64,000 bases of DNA from Siderastrea siderea. Its lineage: Eukaryota > Cnidaria > Anthozoa > Scleractinia > Rhizangiidae. Shown piece after piece: positions 34,501 to 47,831 of the stretch. The notes beneath the pieces were generated by a model, which saw only the letters and a program-made list of their open reading frames with translations, was not told the DNA's origin and did no database searches. The DNA lies in contig OZ034978.1 of the NCBI GenBank assembly GCA_964030785.1, positions 16,539,953 to 16,603,952 of the forward strand. The letters run 5' to 3'. Numbering within the stretch: position 1 is the stretch's first letter; each line of letters opens with the position of its first letter. The translations under genes and the position numbers were made by a program.

Positions 34501-36551
34501 CTCCTAGCGATGACAATTAAGGCGTTCAGCACTCATACAGGATATACCGAAAGACTGACTTAGGAGAAATATATGTTCCCACCCCCCCGGGGGAGTACTC
34601 GAGTAGGTTTTGGGTGGGTGGGTGTGTGCCGCCCAGGCCTCCAAAATTAGACGTCGTTTTGGCAGGGTTTTGCATTCAAAGCGATGCCCCGTTCTAGAGG
34701 AAATTTTTTTAATACCCCGTTCTAGATATTTACTATATTTCAAATCCCTGTTTTTAAAAAGTTATTTCTTTGTTTGTTCGACTTATGCCTGCGAAATACA
34801 ACTTTTTCTTCGCAAACCAGGTTGTGTTATTTTCCCCATTAGTTATAATTAATTAGCCATTTACATTATTTATTTTCTTATCTGAATAAATTAAAATCAC
34901 TGCTGATATCTTGAAGCTTTCTTGCGTTTGCAATATTACACCCCGATCTAGAAAACGTCTCAAATATAGATATCCCATTTTAGATCAGGAGTCCTATATA
35001 CTATGAGGGAGTACCCCGCCCCGGGCACGACACCCAGCTCAGCGTTCCCCAGTTGGCTATTCTATATAGTGATAAAATTGTACAGGATTGCTTGTACAAG
35101 TTTTACGAGTTTTGAGATCTTAAACGCTAATACCTCAAGGCTTCCTACCTCGCCGGATTCGTCTTTAAATGTGTGCAGATAAGAAACAACAGGTAAGGCG
35201 CACTATTTTGGGACTATTCCGGATTAGCCATCAAAACGTGCCTTAAGGATCGACATGGTAAGTCGAAGAGTTTGATGCGCTGAGTATAGCATAGATCATT
35301 TACACACAACTGGCCGCTCTAGACGTAGCCCCCACCCCCCCCCCCCCCATCCCCCGGGCGAAATTGTATGGACTCGGCCTGCTAGTTAAATTTTTTTTAA
35401 AGTTTAATTTGGTTTGGACTAAATGCCTTTGGCATATCTTATAACACACACATCGCATTTGCGGCGAAGTGTTTGCATTTTAATCCGTTTGTCTGCAGTT
35501 CAAGAGGATATTTCCCTCACACAATGCACTCACACTCGAGTGCATGCGGCTTTAAACAGAAGTACATTTGAAATGCACTTTGAATTTTACAGAAACTGAA
35601 AGTTCTTACTAAAATTTCAAAGTGAGCTACAACAACTTCCGTTGTTAGAGTGGCGCCGTTAATGCTTGAATAAATTTCGCGCTCGCTCTTTTTTGCTTAA
35701 CGTATTCCGACTCAGTTCTATGGTTTTAAACCCAAGCCAGTTGAGGGAGACTGGGGTGAGGAGATGGACCGAAGACCGGGAGGTGCCGCTAGGCTCCACA
35801 AACCGTGGCTCTAGGCAATCTTTCTTATAACTTGTCAGACTTGTCTTGCAATTTTGTTGCGATACAAGTTGCAGGAAAAATTGCTCGCAACTTTTTTGAT
35901 GCCGCAATCGTACGTTTCGAGAAGTAGAAGTCGGTTCCGCAAAGATCCTCGCAACGCTGCAACGAATTTTTGCTTTGCGTAGAGGTGTTACACTGGGCAA
36001 CGTTGCGCGCAACTTGTCTCGCAACGGCGCAACAAAATTGCGGGACAAGTTGAAAGAAAAACATTTGCCTGGAGTAACAGTGCCTTTATGACCCAGTATC
36101 ATTATAGGGAATCTCCTCACTGGTTCTCGTACATTTTGTTCAGTAGTAGTCAAGGTAATTCATCTGTGGTGATCAGTTCCTTTTAAAATTCTCATGTTCT
36201 GTATGCACTGGGGGCTTAAAGAGGGTTACGAGTGACTCTGTCAATTCCACCTTTTTGCAATAAAATGAACAAAAAACAGAAGAGGCTTTTGGTCGATTTA
36301 TTCCGATGTCAATGAACGCCTACTTCTCCACGAACATTTTTCAGATGTTTGGAAAACAGTTCTTTAATTGCATTGCTTGTATCGTGAGCGAATCGCGAGT
36401 TCAGTTGACGATCCACGGTCTTACCTCCCGACCCTCCTGACACTTCTGATTGATTTCGACCGCGAGCATTCAGCAGCGTTTCCATGGCAAGTAACTTGTT
36501 CGTTTCAGACCCCCACCAAATGTACCTCAAAACATTCGTCACATCTTAAAC
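31541..36551. other. Intergenic stretch
   Basis: No gene is supported. It contains the probable CAP 3' UTR (AATAAA near 31962), G/C-rich blocks near 34578-34640 and 35330-35355, and a repeat with inverted GTTGCGAGACAAGTTGC-type ends at 35841-36052. The 164-codon minus-strand open frame at 35659-36153 overlaps that repeat. Confidence 0.5.
35841..36052. repeat. MITE-like repeat with inverted ACAAGTTGC ends
   Basis: The left part (ACTTGTCTTGCAATTTTGTT) and right part (AACAAAATTGCGGGACAAGT) are imperfect inverted copies. The body is GTTGC/GCAAC-rich. It is likely a non-autonomous DNA transposon upstream of the RNFT-like gene. Confidence 0.45.
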
Positions 36552-37074
36552 ATGGCGGAACACGGAGCTTATTCTCCTAATTCAAGAACGCAATCTGCCT
36601 TCCATCAGAGAAGCTCGCATTCAAGGTCAGCTTCATGGTCGTACACTTCAGGGAATGGACAAATCACTCTAACACCTTTGAACCCGATCAGATCTGTTAT
36701 TCGGGAGTTTGTTCCTAGTTTCGGACATCGAAGCCCAACCTCGCGTTCGTCTGCTAGTTCGCCACTTTCCCCTCTTTCTCCGTCGACTTACGTAAACATA
36801 GCGGAAGTTCTTAGAGACGAAAACGATGTGGAAGATTCAGAGTCAAACAGGGTCGCCGGCTTTGCCGCTGTGAACTCGAATTCGGGAAATTCGAGCGATG
36901 GGGATGCTGAGAACGGTGATGCCAACATGGCCGCTGGAAACTCTAACAATGGTAATGGAAACGGTCGTTCCGCTGCAGATAGAGTAGAGTTCCAAGGGAC
37001 GATATCCTGGCTTGAAAAAAGCTTGCCGTTTGTGCTTTTGCTGTTAAGCAGAATTATGTGGGACCATCGACTTG
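36552..37074 (+). CDS. RNFT-like exon 1
   Basis: The exon codes [10 protein letters not shown], Ser/Pro-rich and Asn/Gly-rich low-complexity stretches, and the first membrane segment [18 protein letters not shown], ending in phase 1 at donor GTAGGT. The antisense frame at 36788-37090 is a shadow. Confidence 0.85.
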
Positions 37075-40000
37075 GTAGGTTCTTACGCATTTGTTGTACG
37101 TGTAGGTTGACGGCTTTCGTTACTTTTAGGGGACTCGCGCTATATAGAGAATAATGTTGTCTGAATGCACGCGCAAAAATGACGAATTTAATTCACTCAC
37201 AAAAATGACGAATTCAATTACTAGTAACTGTACAAAGTTTAGCAATGACTAAAATTAACAATAACAAAGCTAACCGTTGTAGAATCAGTGCTTAACCCTA
37301 AATAGTGTAGATGAGTTCTTAGCCTAATCACTGTCGATCAGTGCTTAACCCTAAATTACTATAAAATACTGATGAGTGTTTAACCGTTATTCATTTTGTT
37401 TTCATTTGTTTTGCTCGCTAATAAACACGCGTCATCAATTTTGTCACTAGTCATTTTTGCGCGTGCATTCAAACAGTTTTTCTCTGCTTTTTTTCCCTAC
37501 GTAGCCCGAGTCCCCTAAAAGTAACGATAGCCATTGACATTGCGTTGACTGGAAAGTGTTGCTTTACCTGGAGGTAGAAGTTAAACTTATTTTCTTAACC
37601 CTGGAAACTTTGAAAAGCGGACAGCACCACAGCATTTTTAATTTAAATATTCGCCCTTAGGATTTCATTCGGTCTCAGCCTTGAACCACCTTGAAGACAT
37701 GTACAGCATAATGAACTTCTTGAAAACCAGACCTCACAGCCTGCAAAACTCAAACCCCTACATGTACAGGTGCTTCTCGAAAACTCACACACCCTAAAAA
37801 ATTCAGACTCCTGGACATATCAAAAACACAGATCTTGCAAACTATGTGTCAAAGAAAAACATATTTCTTACACACTTGTAAAACCTTTGAAGTATTTCCC
37901 TTTTCTCCTCCATGAAACATTGGATAAATGCAGTGTATCAGCACAAATATTTGCTTTGGATAAACAAGTCATCAGGGTTACCCAATGGTTCGTTTCGGGG
38001 AACATCTGTTTCTAAGGCCCAAATCATCTGTGATATCCGGATTTGATTGCAGTGAAAACTAGAGACCTCTTTAGCAAAATATCACCTCAGACTTTCATAA
38101 CAGGGGGATTGATTAATTTCTGTTGTTTTCAGAGGGACAAATATGTCATTTAGAGTGTAAAATAAGGCAAGCTAGCATTTTTGGAGAACCATCAGCAGCT
38201 CGGAAATTCAGTGGATAGGGTTCTGTTTCCTTAATGTTCTGTGGCCTAAATTTTCAGCTAAAAACTCCAAACAGATCAACCTGTATTAGCTTACACAAAT
38301 ATGCCTTTAAAAAGTCTGAAACAATCTAAGAAAGTAGAAAATGATATTTTGAAGTATTTTGCTTAAAGTTTCTGGTTGGGTGCCCCTCAAATTTTGTAAG
38401 CAAAATCAGATGTGAGATTTATGTGGCCACAAAGTTCTTGGTCAGTCTTTTTTTTTTGCCTCTGCCTGATTAGTGAATCTTAAGGTGGTACTGGACCCTA
38501 ATTTGGTGATTTTTAGGACATTTTCACTGGGACTAAAATGTGACATATTAATCCAAAAACTATGTAATTACCACAGCTTATGCAAAATTTTATTAGGATT
38601 CTGAAAACAAAAACAGTTTTTTCATTTAATTTAAGGACTTTGTGGAATTTGAAGAATTTAAGGGTGCTATTGAGACTGCCATTTTAACATAAATCAGACG
38701 TCACTAAAAGGGGGTTTAAACATTTGTAGCAAGACTTTGATCAAAGACGTAAAACACTATAACAAAACTTTTCACCGGAGTGCGTCACAGTAAGTTAAAA
38801 AGTAACGATTTTAGGAACAAAAAATGAAATTTTGATTTGTAGTGAATACATTACCTTGTCACGCAAACAGCATCGAACATCTCATGACGCACTCCAGTGA
38901 AAACTTTCGTAATTATACGTATTTGAAGCCTGCCAAGTTTGGTAGCAAATAAATAAATCGTACAGGAGATATTCGGACTACAATGAGTGCATATTTATGC
39001 CACAAGCGCCCAAATTGTTCAAAATACGCCATAATTTTTCATAATTCCTTTTCCGATCGATTCTAGCGTGATCTTTGCCTTACCGCCATGTTTTACAAGC
39101 CAGCAATACGTATTTCTAGCGGTAAATACCAAAATTTTGCTCTATATAAGGTCTTTCTGCCCTTATAAAGAGAGTCGATTTTCCCGCGAAACCAATCAGA
39201 AGCGCCAGCATAAACAATGACACCTTTCCTTGGCAACTGATGTCGTGGAGTGCAGCGCTGACAGATTTATTTGACTCGCATTGTAAACTTTAGAGCTATT
39301 CTACGAAATAGAAAAAGAACCGTGGCTTTTTATGATGAAATGAAGCTTCTATAGATATTTGTGACTAGTTGTACTAGTTGTACTAGTTGTATTCTGCAAA
39401 GGACAAGATTGCAATTTCGACGACCAGTAAGAAGAAGTTGTGTTCGATAACTCCAGACAATGGTTTGTATTTCAATGTCATGAAATGAAACTTACATTGC
39501 TCCGTCTTCATACAAAAAGAGACATTTCAGTTTGCCGATACCGGCGAAATACTATGGTATCTAATAAGAGAAAGGTAACTTGTGATATTCCATTTAACTA
39601 GGATGAATAAGGCACACTAAGCAAAGATTATGTGACTTGTGATAATTTCGCAATCGAAACTTGAGATCACAAACTGTCAATTTCGCATACCGTAGGGAAT
39701 GTTTTCGTAAACCGCAATTACAATTTGAGCCATTTGTTGTGAGTGTACTCATGTCCAATACTCTCTAACTGACACGATCCGAAAAAGCCACTATACAACC
39801 CGTATGGATCGACAAATAGAGACTACCCGTTGAATAGAGCTGTCGATCCGAAAATTGCATCTCATTAAGGACCATCATGTTGATAGGAGGTTTGTCGATT
39901 CGTTCGATCCGTACGATTGGATAATTTTAACCACGATCCGTATAATAGACTTGTCGATCCGAAAATTGCATTCATTAACAACCGGGAAGCGTGTTGTGCA

Positions 40001-43000
40001 ATATAGAAGGCAAACATGAATATTCCTCGTTCTCTCTAACTGACACGATCGGAAAAAGCCACAGTACAACCTGCACGGATCGACAAAGAGAGACGATCCG
40101 TTAAATGGAGCTTTCGATCCGAAAATTGCATCTCATTAACGGCCTCATGTTCACAGGAGGGTTGTCGATTCGTTCGATCCGAACGATTGGATAATTGTAT
40201 GCACGATCCGTATGATAGACTTGTCGATCCGACAATTGCATTCATTAACAGCGTAGAGTGAAAATAGTAGGCATAACACGGACCCAATACAAGTATGAAA
40301 ATGCCCAAACAAAACACTGAAACCATGCAAATATGACTATGCCTCGTTCTTTAAGCGTGTGGCCCCAAAACATTCGCTTCTTGCGCGGTGCAAAAACGAG
40401 ACCTGACTCCGAAAGATACGCCAAGAACCATGCAGTATGACTATGCCTCATTTTTTAAGCTGCGCGGTGCAAAAACAAGACCCTTGACTCCGAAAGATAC
40501 GCCAAGAACCATGCAAACATGACTATGCCTCGTTCTTTAAGCGTTAACCCCAAAACATTCGCTTCTTGCGCGGTGCAAAAACGAGACCTTTGGCTCCCAA
40601 AGATATGCCAAGAACCATGCAAATATGACTATGCCTCGTTCTTTAAGCGTTAACCCCAAAGCATTCGCTTTTGGTGCGGTGCAAAAACGAGACCTTTGAC
40701 TCCGAAAGATACTCCAAGAACTATGCAAATATGACTATGCCTCGTTCTTCAAGCGTTAACCCCGAAACATTCGCTTTTGGCGCGGGTTCTCTGTTAAAAT
40801 TGTTATTTCTAATAGGAAACAGGGGTTGTAAACAGTTCATTTGTTGGTCATATAAGACACGTTTGAAATCACATAACGTGTGCGACGAACCAGGAAAACA
40901 CTACTTATTCTGTTTTTGTTTTACCCCACTGCGAAATTCAGAAGATTTTTACACTTGTCTTGCAAGTGTTCGTAGAAAAAGAAATTCATGCACATCAGCA
41001 ATCACGTTAGAAAAACCGCCGGACTTTGAAGAAATCAACCAAAACATTGAGTTTCTAAGCGCTTATTCTTTAAATGTCAACAAGGAAACAAATAAATGTT
41101 CTTTTCGGTTCAATTAAAAATAGTTTTATCTATGCGTTTCAGAAAATTATCACACCTCACTGTTACAAACCTTAATTACGGTCTAAAAAAGTGCCGCGCA
41201 CTTAATACAGGTTTCCCGGTATTAAAATCAATGCAAAAAAAGGTTTAAGTGTTTGTTTACTATTGTTAGACCTTAATTAGGATCTGTGACAATGAGGTGT
41301 GATCATTCCCTGAAACGCATAGAAAACTTTTCACCGAAGTGTTCTACAACTCGGCATTTTTTGGGATGATTTGCTCTAGATAAACAAGAAAGAGGAAATT
41401 AGCTAAACCATAGGTAGTATCTTTTTATCTGTATAAAGTTAAAGAAAAAAATTCGAAAGTATTTGATTGCGGTAATTTCAACAATCATCCACTATGAAAG
41501 TGAGACAAACTTGGAAATGAATAAATTACACGCAAATGAAGAAGAATGAATGACAATGAAGCGGAAAGTGTAACTTATTGTTATTGGCATGGCAACTTGT
41601 GTAAACAGTGGTGTGCCGGTTATAAAGTGACACACGCAACAACCAATATTTATTGGCAGACATGGCGTCCGTGGAATTATATCGCGACGAGGTCCGGCTC
41701 TTGTGCAGAAAGGAAATCGGCGAAGAAAGGAAAAGACTTTTAAAGGCGATAGGCGGAGATCGAAGCATTCCCTCCGTTAAAACCATGGCCGAGAGAGATA
41801 AGACTCGTGTTTTGGGAGAAGCCGCCAGGGGACCAGGAAACTTTTAAACTGGTTCTGTTTTTATTAGGAAACGGATGCAGTCCTTTCCTTATCTGCCATT
41901 GGATGGTCCTTGCCCAGTACTGGGCATCCACCACAGCGATAGCTGAAAAACGATGCCGTCAGGTGGACTTCATCACAAACAACGAGGACCAGAAAAAAAA
42001 CACGTGGTTTTACTATGACGTCCACAACCAAGGTCTGACCTACCTCAATGGACAAAGAAAAGTATAGTTTCCATATCTACAGCGAACATTTACCTCCGAA
42101 GAAAACAGAAAAAAAGGCAGAAAAAAACAACAAAAAGAAAAAAAAACCCTGCATAGCACACCGCAGGGAAAAAAATTCTGTAGGTCGAACTATTCATTAG
42201 TTCCACATTGCACTCTACAGGTAAAAAAAAACGGCTCCTTTAGGAGCCACCACATGCAATAAAAGTCAATGACCAATGATGACCACTTTGATATTACTTA
42301 GGTTATAACTCATTAATTTTCCCGCAAAATTTGCCTTGGAGACGAAACTTCAGTTGCTTATATCTCGCCAAATACAAATTCCCTTGAACTGAAAATTTGT
42401 AAACAAACATATTTTGTGATAAACTTCAAGCTGCTTTGAAATCGATCGATTTGAAAAGCGTCACTCTAGCCTCCAGTACCACCTTAAGGCTCTAACTAAT
42501 GTACAATGTATTCCAAGCCGGACTGATGACTGAAGGGGGGAGATGGCCAGGCTTGAAGTTAACAGAGCCACTATTGACTATGAGATGTTCTGACTATGTA
42601 AGAGAAAGGTTACGTCTGATTTCAGCTTTCAGTTGACTGTACATGTAAACATAAAGGTAAAAAATATTTTGCTTAATTTTTGGCATTATTTTCAGGCATT
42701 CTGGTTTTTATTGGCTTGTGTGGGACATTTCTTCATGCTAACAGTACTGTTAAAAGACAAGTGTCTCTTAAGGTATGCAAAATTGTGTTCACTTCTGTGC
42801 AGAAAATATTATTAAATGTGTGTAGTATTTCAAATTTATCCAGTTTTGGTATTTTTAAGGTAGGATAACTAAAGAACTGAAGTAGCTAACAAAACTTGGA
42901 TGATAAAGAAAACAGATTATTAAGTTTCCTTGAGACTTTTATTCAATCCCACTGTAGCCAAGTTGAGATTTGAGAGAAAGCCAGTACTGGAAAAATCATT

Positions 43001-46000
43001 TCCAAGCTTTGTTTTTTTTTTTTTTGGTTTTTTTTTTGTTCTTTTTTTAACTCAAAGTGGTGCTGGTTTTTGTAATATCCAGAAAGGCAAATATCAGTGT
43101 TTTTTAGTACCCAACAAAAAAATCTAGGAGAAGTCCAGGTAGAAACTAACTCAACACTATATTGGATTCATGTTATTTTTTCCTGTGTTTGAGTAGCACT
43201 GCACCATTCATCACCCCACGCATGGTTTATAAGGCCTCAAATTTGTTCTCCATATTTAAAACCATCCTGGTCATGTTGCCATTTATTTGTAGCTTCATTT
43301 AATTTGTGTTTCTCCATGTTCGAAACATTCTTAGCACGAGGAGGTGATCAGTGCCTTTATCCATGCTTGGGGCTGAATATTAAGTTGGGACTGCCTTATT
43401 TGCATCAACGTTTTCATGACTACATGTATATATCTGTTGGATGCCGACTGGATAATGCAGTGTAGATTCAAAAGACTATGCTTTTGGGGGGTGGGGATGG
43501 GGGGTGTCTTGTTTTGCTGAGTTTGGATAATAAAATCATAATGGTTGTTATCTTCACTCTCCTCTTGTTAAACTTCCTACTGTTAGATTAACTGCTTAGC
43601 TTTTTGCGTTTCCCAGGGCTCTACTTTCAATTTATTATAAAGCTCAAATTGTTTGTTTTGATTTTCCAGGACAGACGTCTTAATCGCATTTCCTTGTGGA
43701 CCTTCATTTTTCTCTCGGGAAATGTCTTCTTTATTTATTATGTCTTTTATAACCAGCACTTAGAAAACTGGTAAGAATGTATATGAATTGTATCATACAC
43801 ATACACTGTAAATGCAGTCTACGCAGTTCCGTTCAAGTTTTGTCAAATGTTTGTATTGACTAGGATATACACCTGTACATATCAGTTTTCTATTAATGTG
43901 TTGGTCCAGGAAATATCCATGACACCACCTTCCATGGAAGCCTTTTTAGCTTCATATTTTCCTTCAAAAATTTTGGCTTTACCCCATCCCCTTGGGTGAC
44001 CTTTCTTTGGTGGGTATTGATATTTCTGGAACTGCACAACTTTTATTTTATGTTCTATTTATAGCTTCAGTGGATTTTTTCTAGAAAGTGGCTCCCAGCA
44101 GGCATTTTTTCTATTTGAAGCCAAATACCCATCTTGGACATCCTTTTTCTCAATTTTAACTATATGAATGCTATTTTATAAATAGGAATTGCCAGATTAA
44201 GCCATCTAGTGAATGATTATTTGTAGCTCTGACATCTTCTTCAAAGTTGTTGAACCTTGATCTGCATAACCGTGTACATGTATGCTGCTGTCATATGAAT
44301 AACAGAACATTTGTATTTTCTTAAGCCTGATTTTTAGAAAGCCATTGTTCAATAGAATGGATGTCTGGACTGTGTTTTGGTGTGTTGGAATAACAGGTGA
44401 TTATTATTAATTAAACAAATTTGATACAAGTATTTTTTTCTGCATGTTTTAAAATTAATACATGTAATGTTTTGAAACAACTCACAACCTATCGTGTTAC
44501 AAATCAGCTATTCTGCAGTCATTACACTGTATATACCCGCAGGCGTTTCAATAAAAAATTGAAGTAGGCAGCTGGTTTGAGTAGAGTAACCGACTGTATC
44601 ACCTAGGGGTTTGAAAGAATCTTCCTTTAATTACTTTAGTTTAGGGCAAAAAGTAGCCGACTTTTTTGAGCGAAATAGCCGACGCTTTTCGTCGGCCGCC
44701 GGTGCTTATTGAAAGCACTGTACCCGGTACATTTGTTTGTGACTGTCTTCTTCATTAGACAAACAGATGCAGTGCTTCCATTCATCAACATTCAACATTG
44801 TTGAATTCAACAAAATTCCTTCAATGCCATTCAGCATTATATACTCAGCATTATAAACTCAGCATTATATACTCATAATATTCATCCCTTTTTATCATGC
44901 ATGAAGCCTCTCTGAAAAAATTCCTGTAATTTACAAATTGCTCTTTGAAAACTCACTAGGAAAATTTACCACGAGAGTTCAGGCCCTCGTCTGCCCAGGG
45001 GACGTTTGCCTTCCCTAGCACTTACAACTCCTCTCCCCTTTCAGAAAATCCTGGGTCTGCCCCCATTTCCAGCTGAATAGATGTGCTGTACTATGCTATG
45101 GCCGCACCCTCCCCCAGGCCTAGTGGACAAGGGTTGCATTGCATTCTGTCTATTAATTTAAACTAACTATTCTTGCTGGCTATATTTAGATTTTGTTATT
45201 AGATTTATCACAATGGCTCTGAAATCCATGGTGGTAGTGCAACACAGAAAGATAATTCCATTTAGAAGAAGGGTAAGTGCGAACACCTCAATCTTGATTT
45301 ACTACGACTGTGCAACTGCTGTCAGTAGGTTACTACATGTAAAAATGGTGTTGAGTTATAATGTCCATTGTAAGAATATGTAAGAATGCTTTGCTTCTGT
45401 TGTTCAAAGGGACTCAGGTTCTCATTGTTGGAGTGTCAAATAGTAAGAATTTTTCTTTTTATCTTGGGCCTTAGTGTAAGGATGTGAGAAGGCCAAGTCT
45501 AGTTGTTCAGGGTGATTTAACCTGAATGGACCTGTATTAGGGATGTTGGGATTTGGAAAAAGAAAGCACTTCACAAATTTCCAAAACTCAAATGCCCTGC
45601 ATCAGCACAACATAACCTCCTCCTCACCCCCCACCCCAAACCAGTATTTTCTGTATTGTGTATTTTCTAGTTCTTCAGACTAAAAAAAAAACAAAAGCAA
45701 AAGAAAAAATATTTTTTCTGCATTTATTTTTTCTGCATTTAGTTACCTAAATGAGCTGAAATCAGCTGAAATGGTGAACATGATGACAGTGTGCTATTCC
45801 TTGAAATATTATGTTTTTGGTTTAAATCTACAGGGAAAGTTTTATCTGTTAATTGAGAATTTCTCGCAGTTGTACCGCATGCTGGTACCTGTTCCACTGT
45901 GGTTTGCCTTTTTCACTGAGTACAACTATGGTGGTGAATACTTTGCTGTCGTAGCAACCACAATATACTTATTACTAAAGGTAATCTTGATGTTTTTCTC

Positions 46001-47329
46001 CGCCGAGTATGTTTATTTGACTTGACTAAGGTAATTGAAATTTAGATTAGTGCGTATTGAAGAGGGAAAATACATGCAGCTTAGATTGTAGCTCGAACGA
46101 GATGGTGGAAATTCTAGGTGAAGGAAATAAACGCGAATACGGAGGACACGCATCCTTCTGAGAAACTGGCTGAGTATGTTGATCATTCCAAAGGCATCTT
46201 GTCGGAAACACCCTGAGCCGTGCGTTGAGACAGTTTTGAGGACAAGAATGAACTTGAATTATTATACATGATGACTGTATTAAAAGAACGGAATATGCCA
46301 AAAAAGAAAGGAGTGTTGTTTAACTATTAAACTGGCTATAACCAAGGAATGGAAACACAGTCCGCAACACTACAACTAATTGCAAGCTGTTTCTTTGATC
46401 TTGTGCAGGGTCGCATGATTATAGGCAAAGTTCAAGAGGTGTACGCTGCCTGTAAAGTCTTTACTCATGACGTGGTACGAGACCTTTCGTTTTGTTTTTC
46501 TTACCTTTCCTGATTGACACTTTTTTTTCACATTTTTGCAGCACTGGAATGCACTGTTTGGTAGCCTTCGTTTGAATGACCATGCGTTATTTCATCCACA
46601 AATTGAAAAGCTAGTCAAACGAACGAAAAGAACAGCCTTGTTTAGCGTGATGAACAATAAAAAGGAAAGTCAGCATTGCTTGGCAACTTTCATTTGAGTA
46701 GTCACGCATAGGATTTCATCCACAGACACAAAAGAACGTAGAACGTAGAAGAACCACTTTGTACAGCATAAAGCATGTAGCCCTGCCTGAGAAAAGTGCT
46801 GTTCACGATATTTTACTTATTGTAGATGGTCACACTTAGAATTTCATGTACAGACTCAAATATTAGAGCAACATTGTTTGACTCGCGATTTATCTTAGGG
46901 TTAAAAAACATCAAGAAAGAATTTGAAATCAACCATCCAAATTCGTCCCTGTTTTTTCCTCACAGCAATACGGCTCACCCCCCTCCAAGGACGAGGTAGT
47001 AGAAGTAGGAAACTCGTGCCCAATCTGCCAAGAAGAGCTAAAGGATCCCATCAAACTTCGGGCTTGCAAGGTACAAAGTATTTCTCTCTCATGCAAATCA
47101 TGCATTTTTGTACTTCAGGGGCCGGCTTAGGCTATCGGGCCTTCACTAAGACGCAATCCCGATTAATGTAAGTTCCCTGGTTTGTTTTTTCTTGCAGCAC
47201 ATTTTCTGTGAGGACTGCATTTCACTGTGGTTTGATCGAGAACGCACGTGCCCCATGTGTCGAGCCAAGGTGGTGGCGGATCCCACGTGGAGAGATGGTA
47301 GTACAGCAACATACGTCATACTGTTTTAA
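36552..47329 (+). CDS. RNFT2-like: RNFT1/2-like transmembrane RING E3 ubiquitin ligase
   Basis: Nine exons join in frame: 36552-37074, 42696-42772, 43670-43770, 44326-44396, 45190-45272, 45834-45980, 46409-46474, 46966-47070 and 47198-47329, giving 434 residues. The N terminus (about 150 residues) is Ser/Asn-rich and disordered. Several hydrophobic segments follow ([67 protein letters not shown]). The protein ends with a C3HC4 RING: CPIC, then C-K-H-I-F-C-E-D-C, then CPMC, all eight ligands present. Segments such as [30 protein letters not shown] and [15 protein letters not shown] correspond in order to vertebrate RNFT1/RNFT2, membrane E3 ligases linked to ER protein quality control. The start ATG fits length and frame. 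Intron 1 is 5.6 kb and full of repeats. No lesion is seen. Confidence 0.88.
37107..37540. repeat. Foldback element just inside RNFT-like intron 1
   Basis: The arms 37107-37183 and 37450-37540 are inverted copies (TTACTTTTAGGGGACTCG and ATGCACGCGCAAAAATGAC on the left, their complements on the right). They enclose short GCTTAACCCTAAAT repeats. It begins about 33 bases after the exon 1 donor. Confidence 0.65.
37974..38388 (+). repeat. GGGGCACCCAA repeat family, copy 2
   Basis: This copy aligns along its length with 26287-26705, including GGGACAAATATGTCATTTAG, and ends GGTTGGGTGCCCC. Its left end has mutated to AGGGTTACCCAA. A third, 5'-truncated copy is at 60262-60390. Confidence 0.65.
39761..40250. 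repeat. 271-base tandem duplication
   Basis: Two units start at 39761 and 40032 with CTCTCTAACTGACACGATC. Each is dense in the short motif TTGTCGATCCGA/TTCGATCCG. The second unit runs to about 40250. Confidence 0.75.
40323..40790. repeat. ~106-base tandem array, five units
   Basis: Five units contain CATGCAAATATGACTATGCC, CTTTAAGCGTTAACCCC and GCGGTGCAAAAACGAGACC. One unit (about 40433-40503) has an internal deletion and the last is incomplete. It is satellite-like and non-coding, although open frames cross it. Confidence 0.8.
41653..42067 (+). CDS. Open region inside the 4-kb transposon, frameshifted
   Basis: A first frame from 41653 ([20 protein letters not shown]) stops at TAA near 41846. 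A second, overlapping frame continues with [17 protein letters not shown] and [13 protein letters not shown] to a stop at 42067. The composition looks protein-like and the overlap suggests one ancestral frame broken by a single-base shift. I do not recognise the family; an element-borne or captured gene is possible. Confidence 0.3.
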
Positions 47330-47831
47330 TCACGTGCTCATCGCCATTAATTTGAATATGACTCAGTACAGGGCCATGCATCGTGGCTGCATACTACGTC
47401 ATACAGTTTTAATTAGTCACCTGTTATTTCATAGTAAATATTGATGAGGAGAGCATAGGTGCATCGTGGTCTTGTAACAGAAAGGAGAATATTAACTCGG
47501 TTTTGCATGTAGTTTAACCATTACGTGCAACGTAAGTTTCAGTAGGGCAATCTCAAATTATCAGCCGGCCCAATGAGAACAAGACGTCAAACTCTTTGAG
47601 GGACAAGAGAGTCAGCGAGAGTGTACGAGAGTTAAAAAAAAAGGAAAGCAGCTTTATTGATATGTTTGTGTTCAAAGATAGAAGCTGGTGGGACCACGTG
47701 TTTATGAGAAACGTAACTAACATAACGTACTTAAGAATCCCAACTTGTGGCAGGTTGGCCAGTGGTTATTTCCAAAGCATGAGGGAGCTGAACTCAGGAC
47801 CAACCAAAGACAAATCAGCTATTGACTAGGA

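Larger units (their letters stand above)
38480..42487. mobile_element. 4-kb TTAA-flanked transposon (TIR AAGGTGGTACTGGA)
   Basis: TTAAGGTGGTACTGGA at the left end (38480) and TCCAGTACCACCTTAA at the right end (to 42487) form inverted termini with TTAA target sites. The inside contains tandem repeats (39761-40790) and two modest open regions (40671-41117 and 41653-42067) that I cannot match to a transposase. It is probably non-autonomous or decayed, and lies in intron 1 of the RNFT-like gene. Confidence 0.7.

Noticed and set aside
35659..36153. 164-codon minus-strand open frame
   Set aside because: It overlaps a MITE-like repeat with inverted GTTGC-rich ends and has no recognisable domain.
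36788..37090. 100-codon antisense frame over RNFT-like exon 1
   Set aside because: Shadow of the coding exon; no independent support.
40323..40790. Regular array resembling a CRISPR
   Set aside because: Unit length (~106), no unique spacers and a eukaryotic intron context make it a satellite-like tandem repeat.
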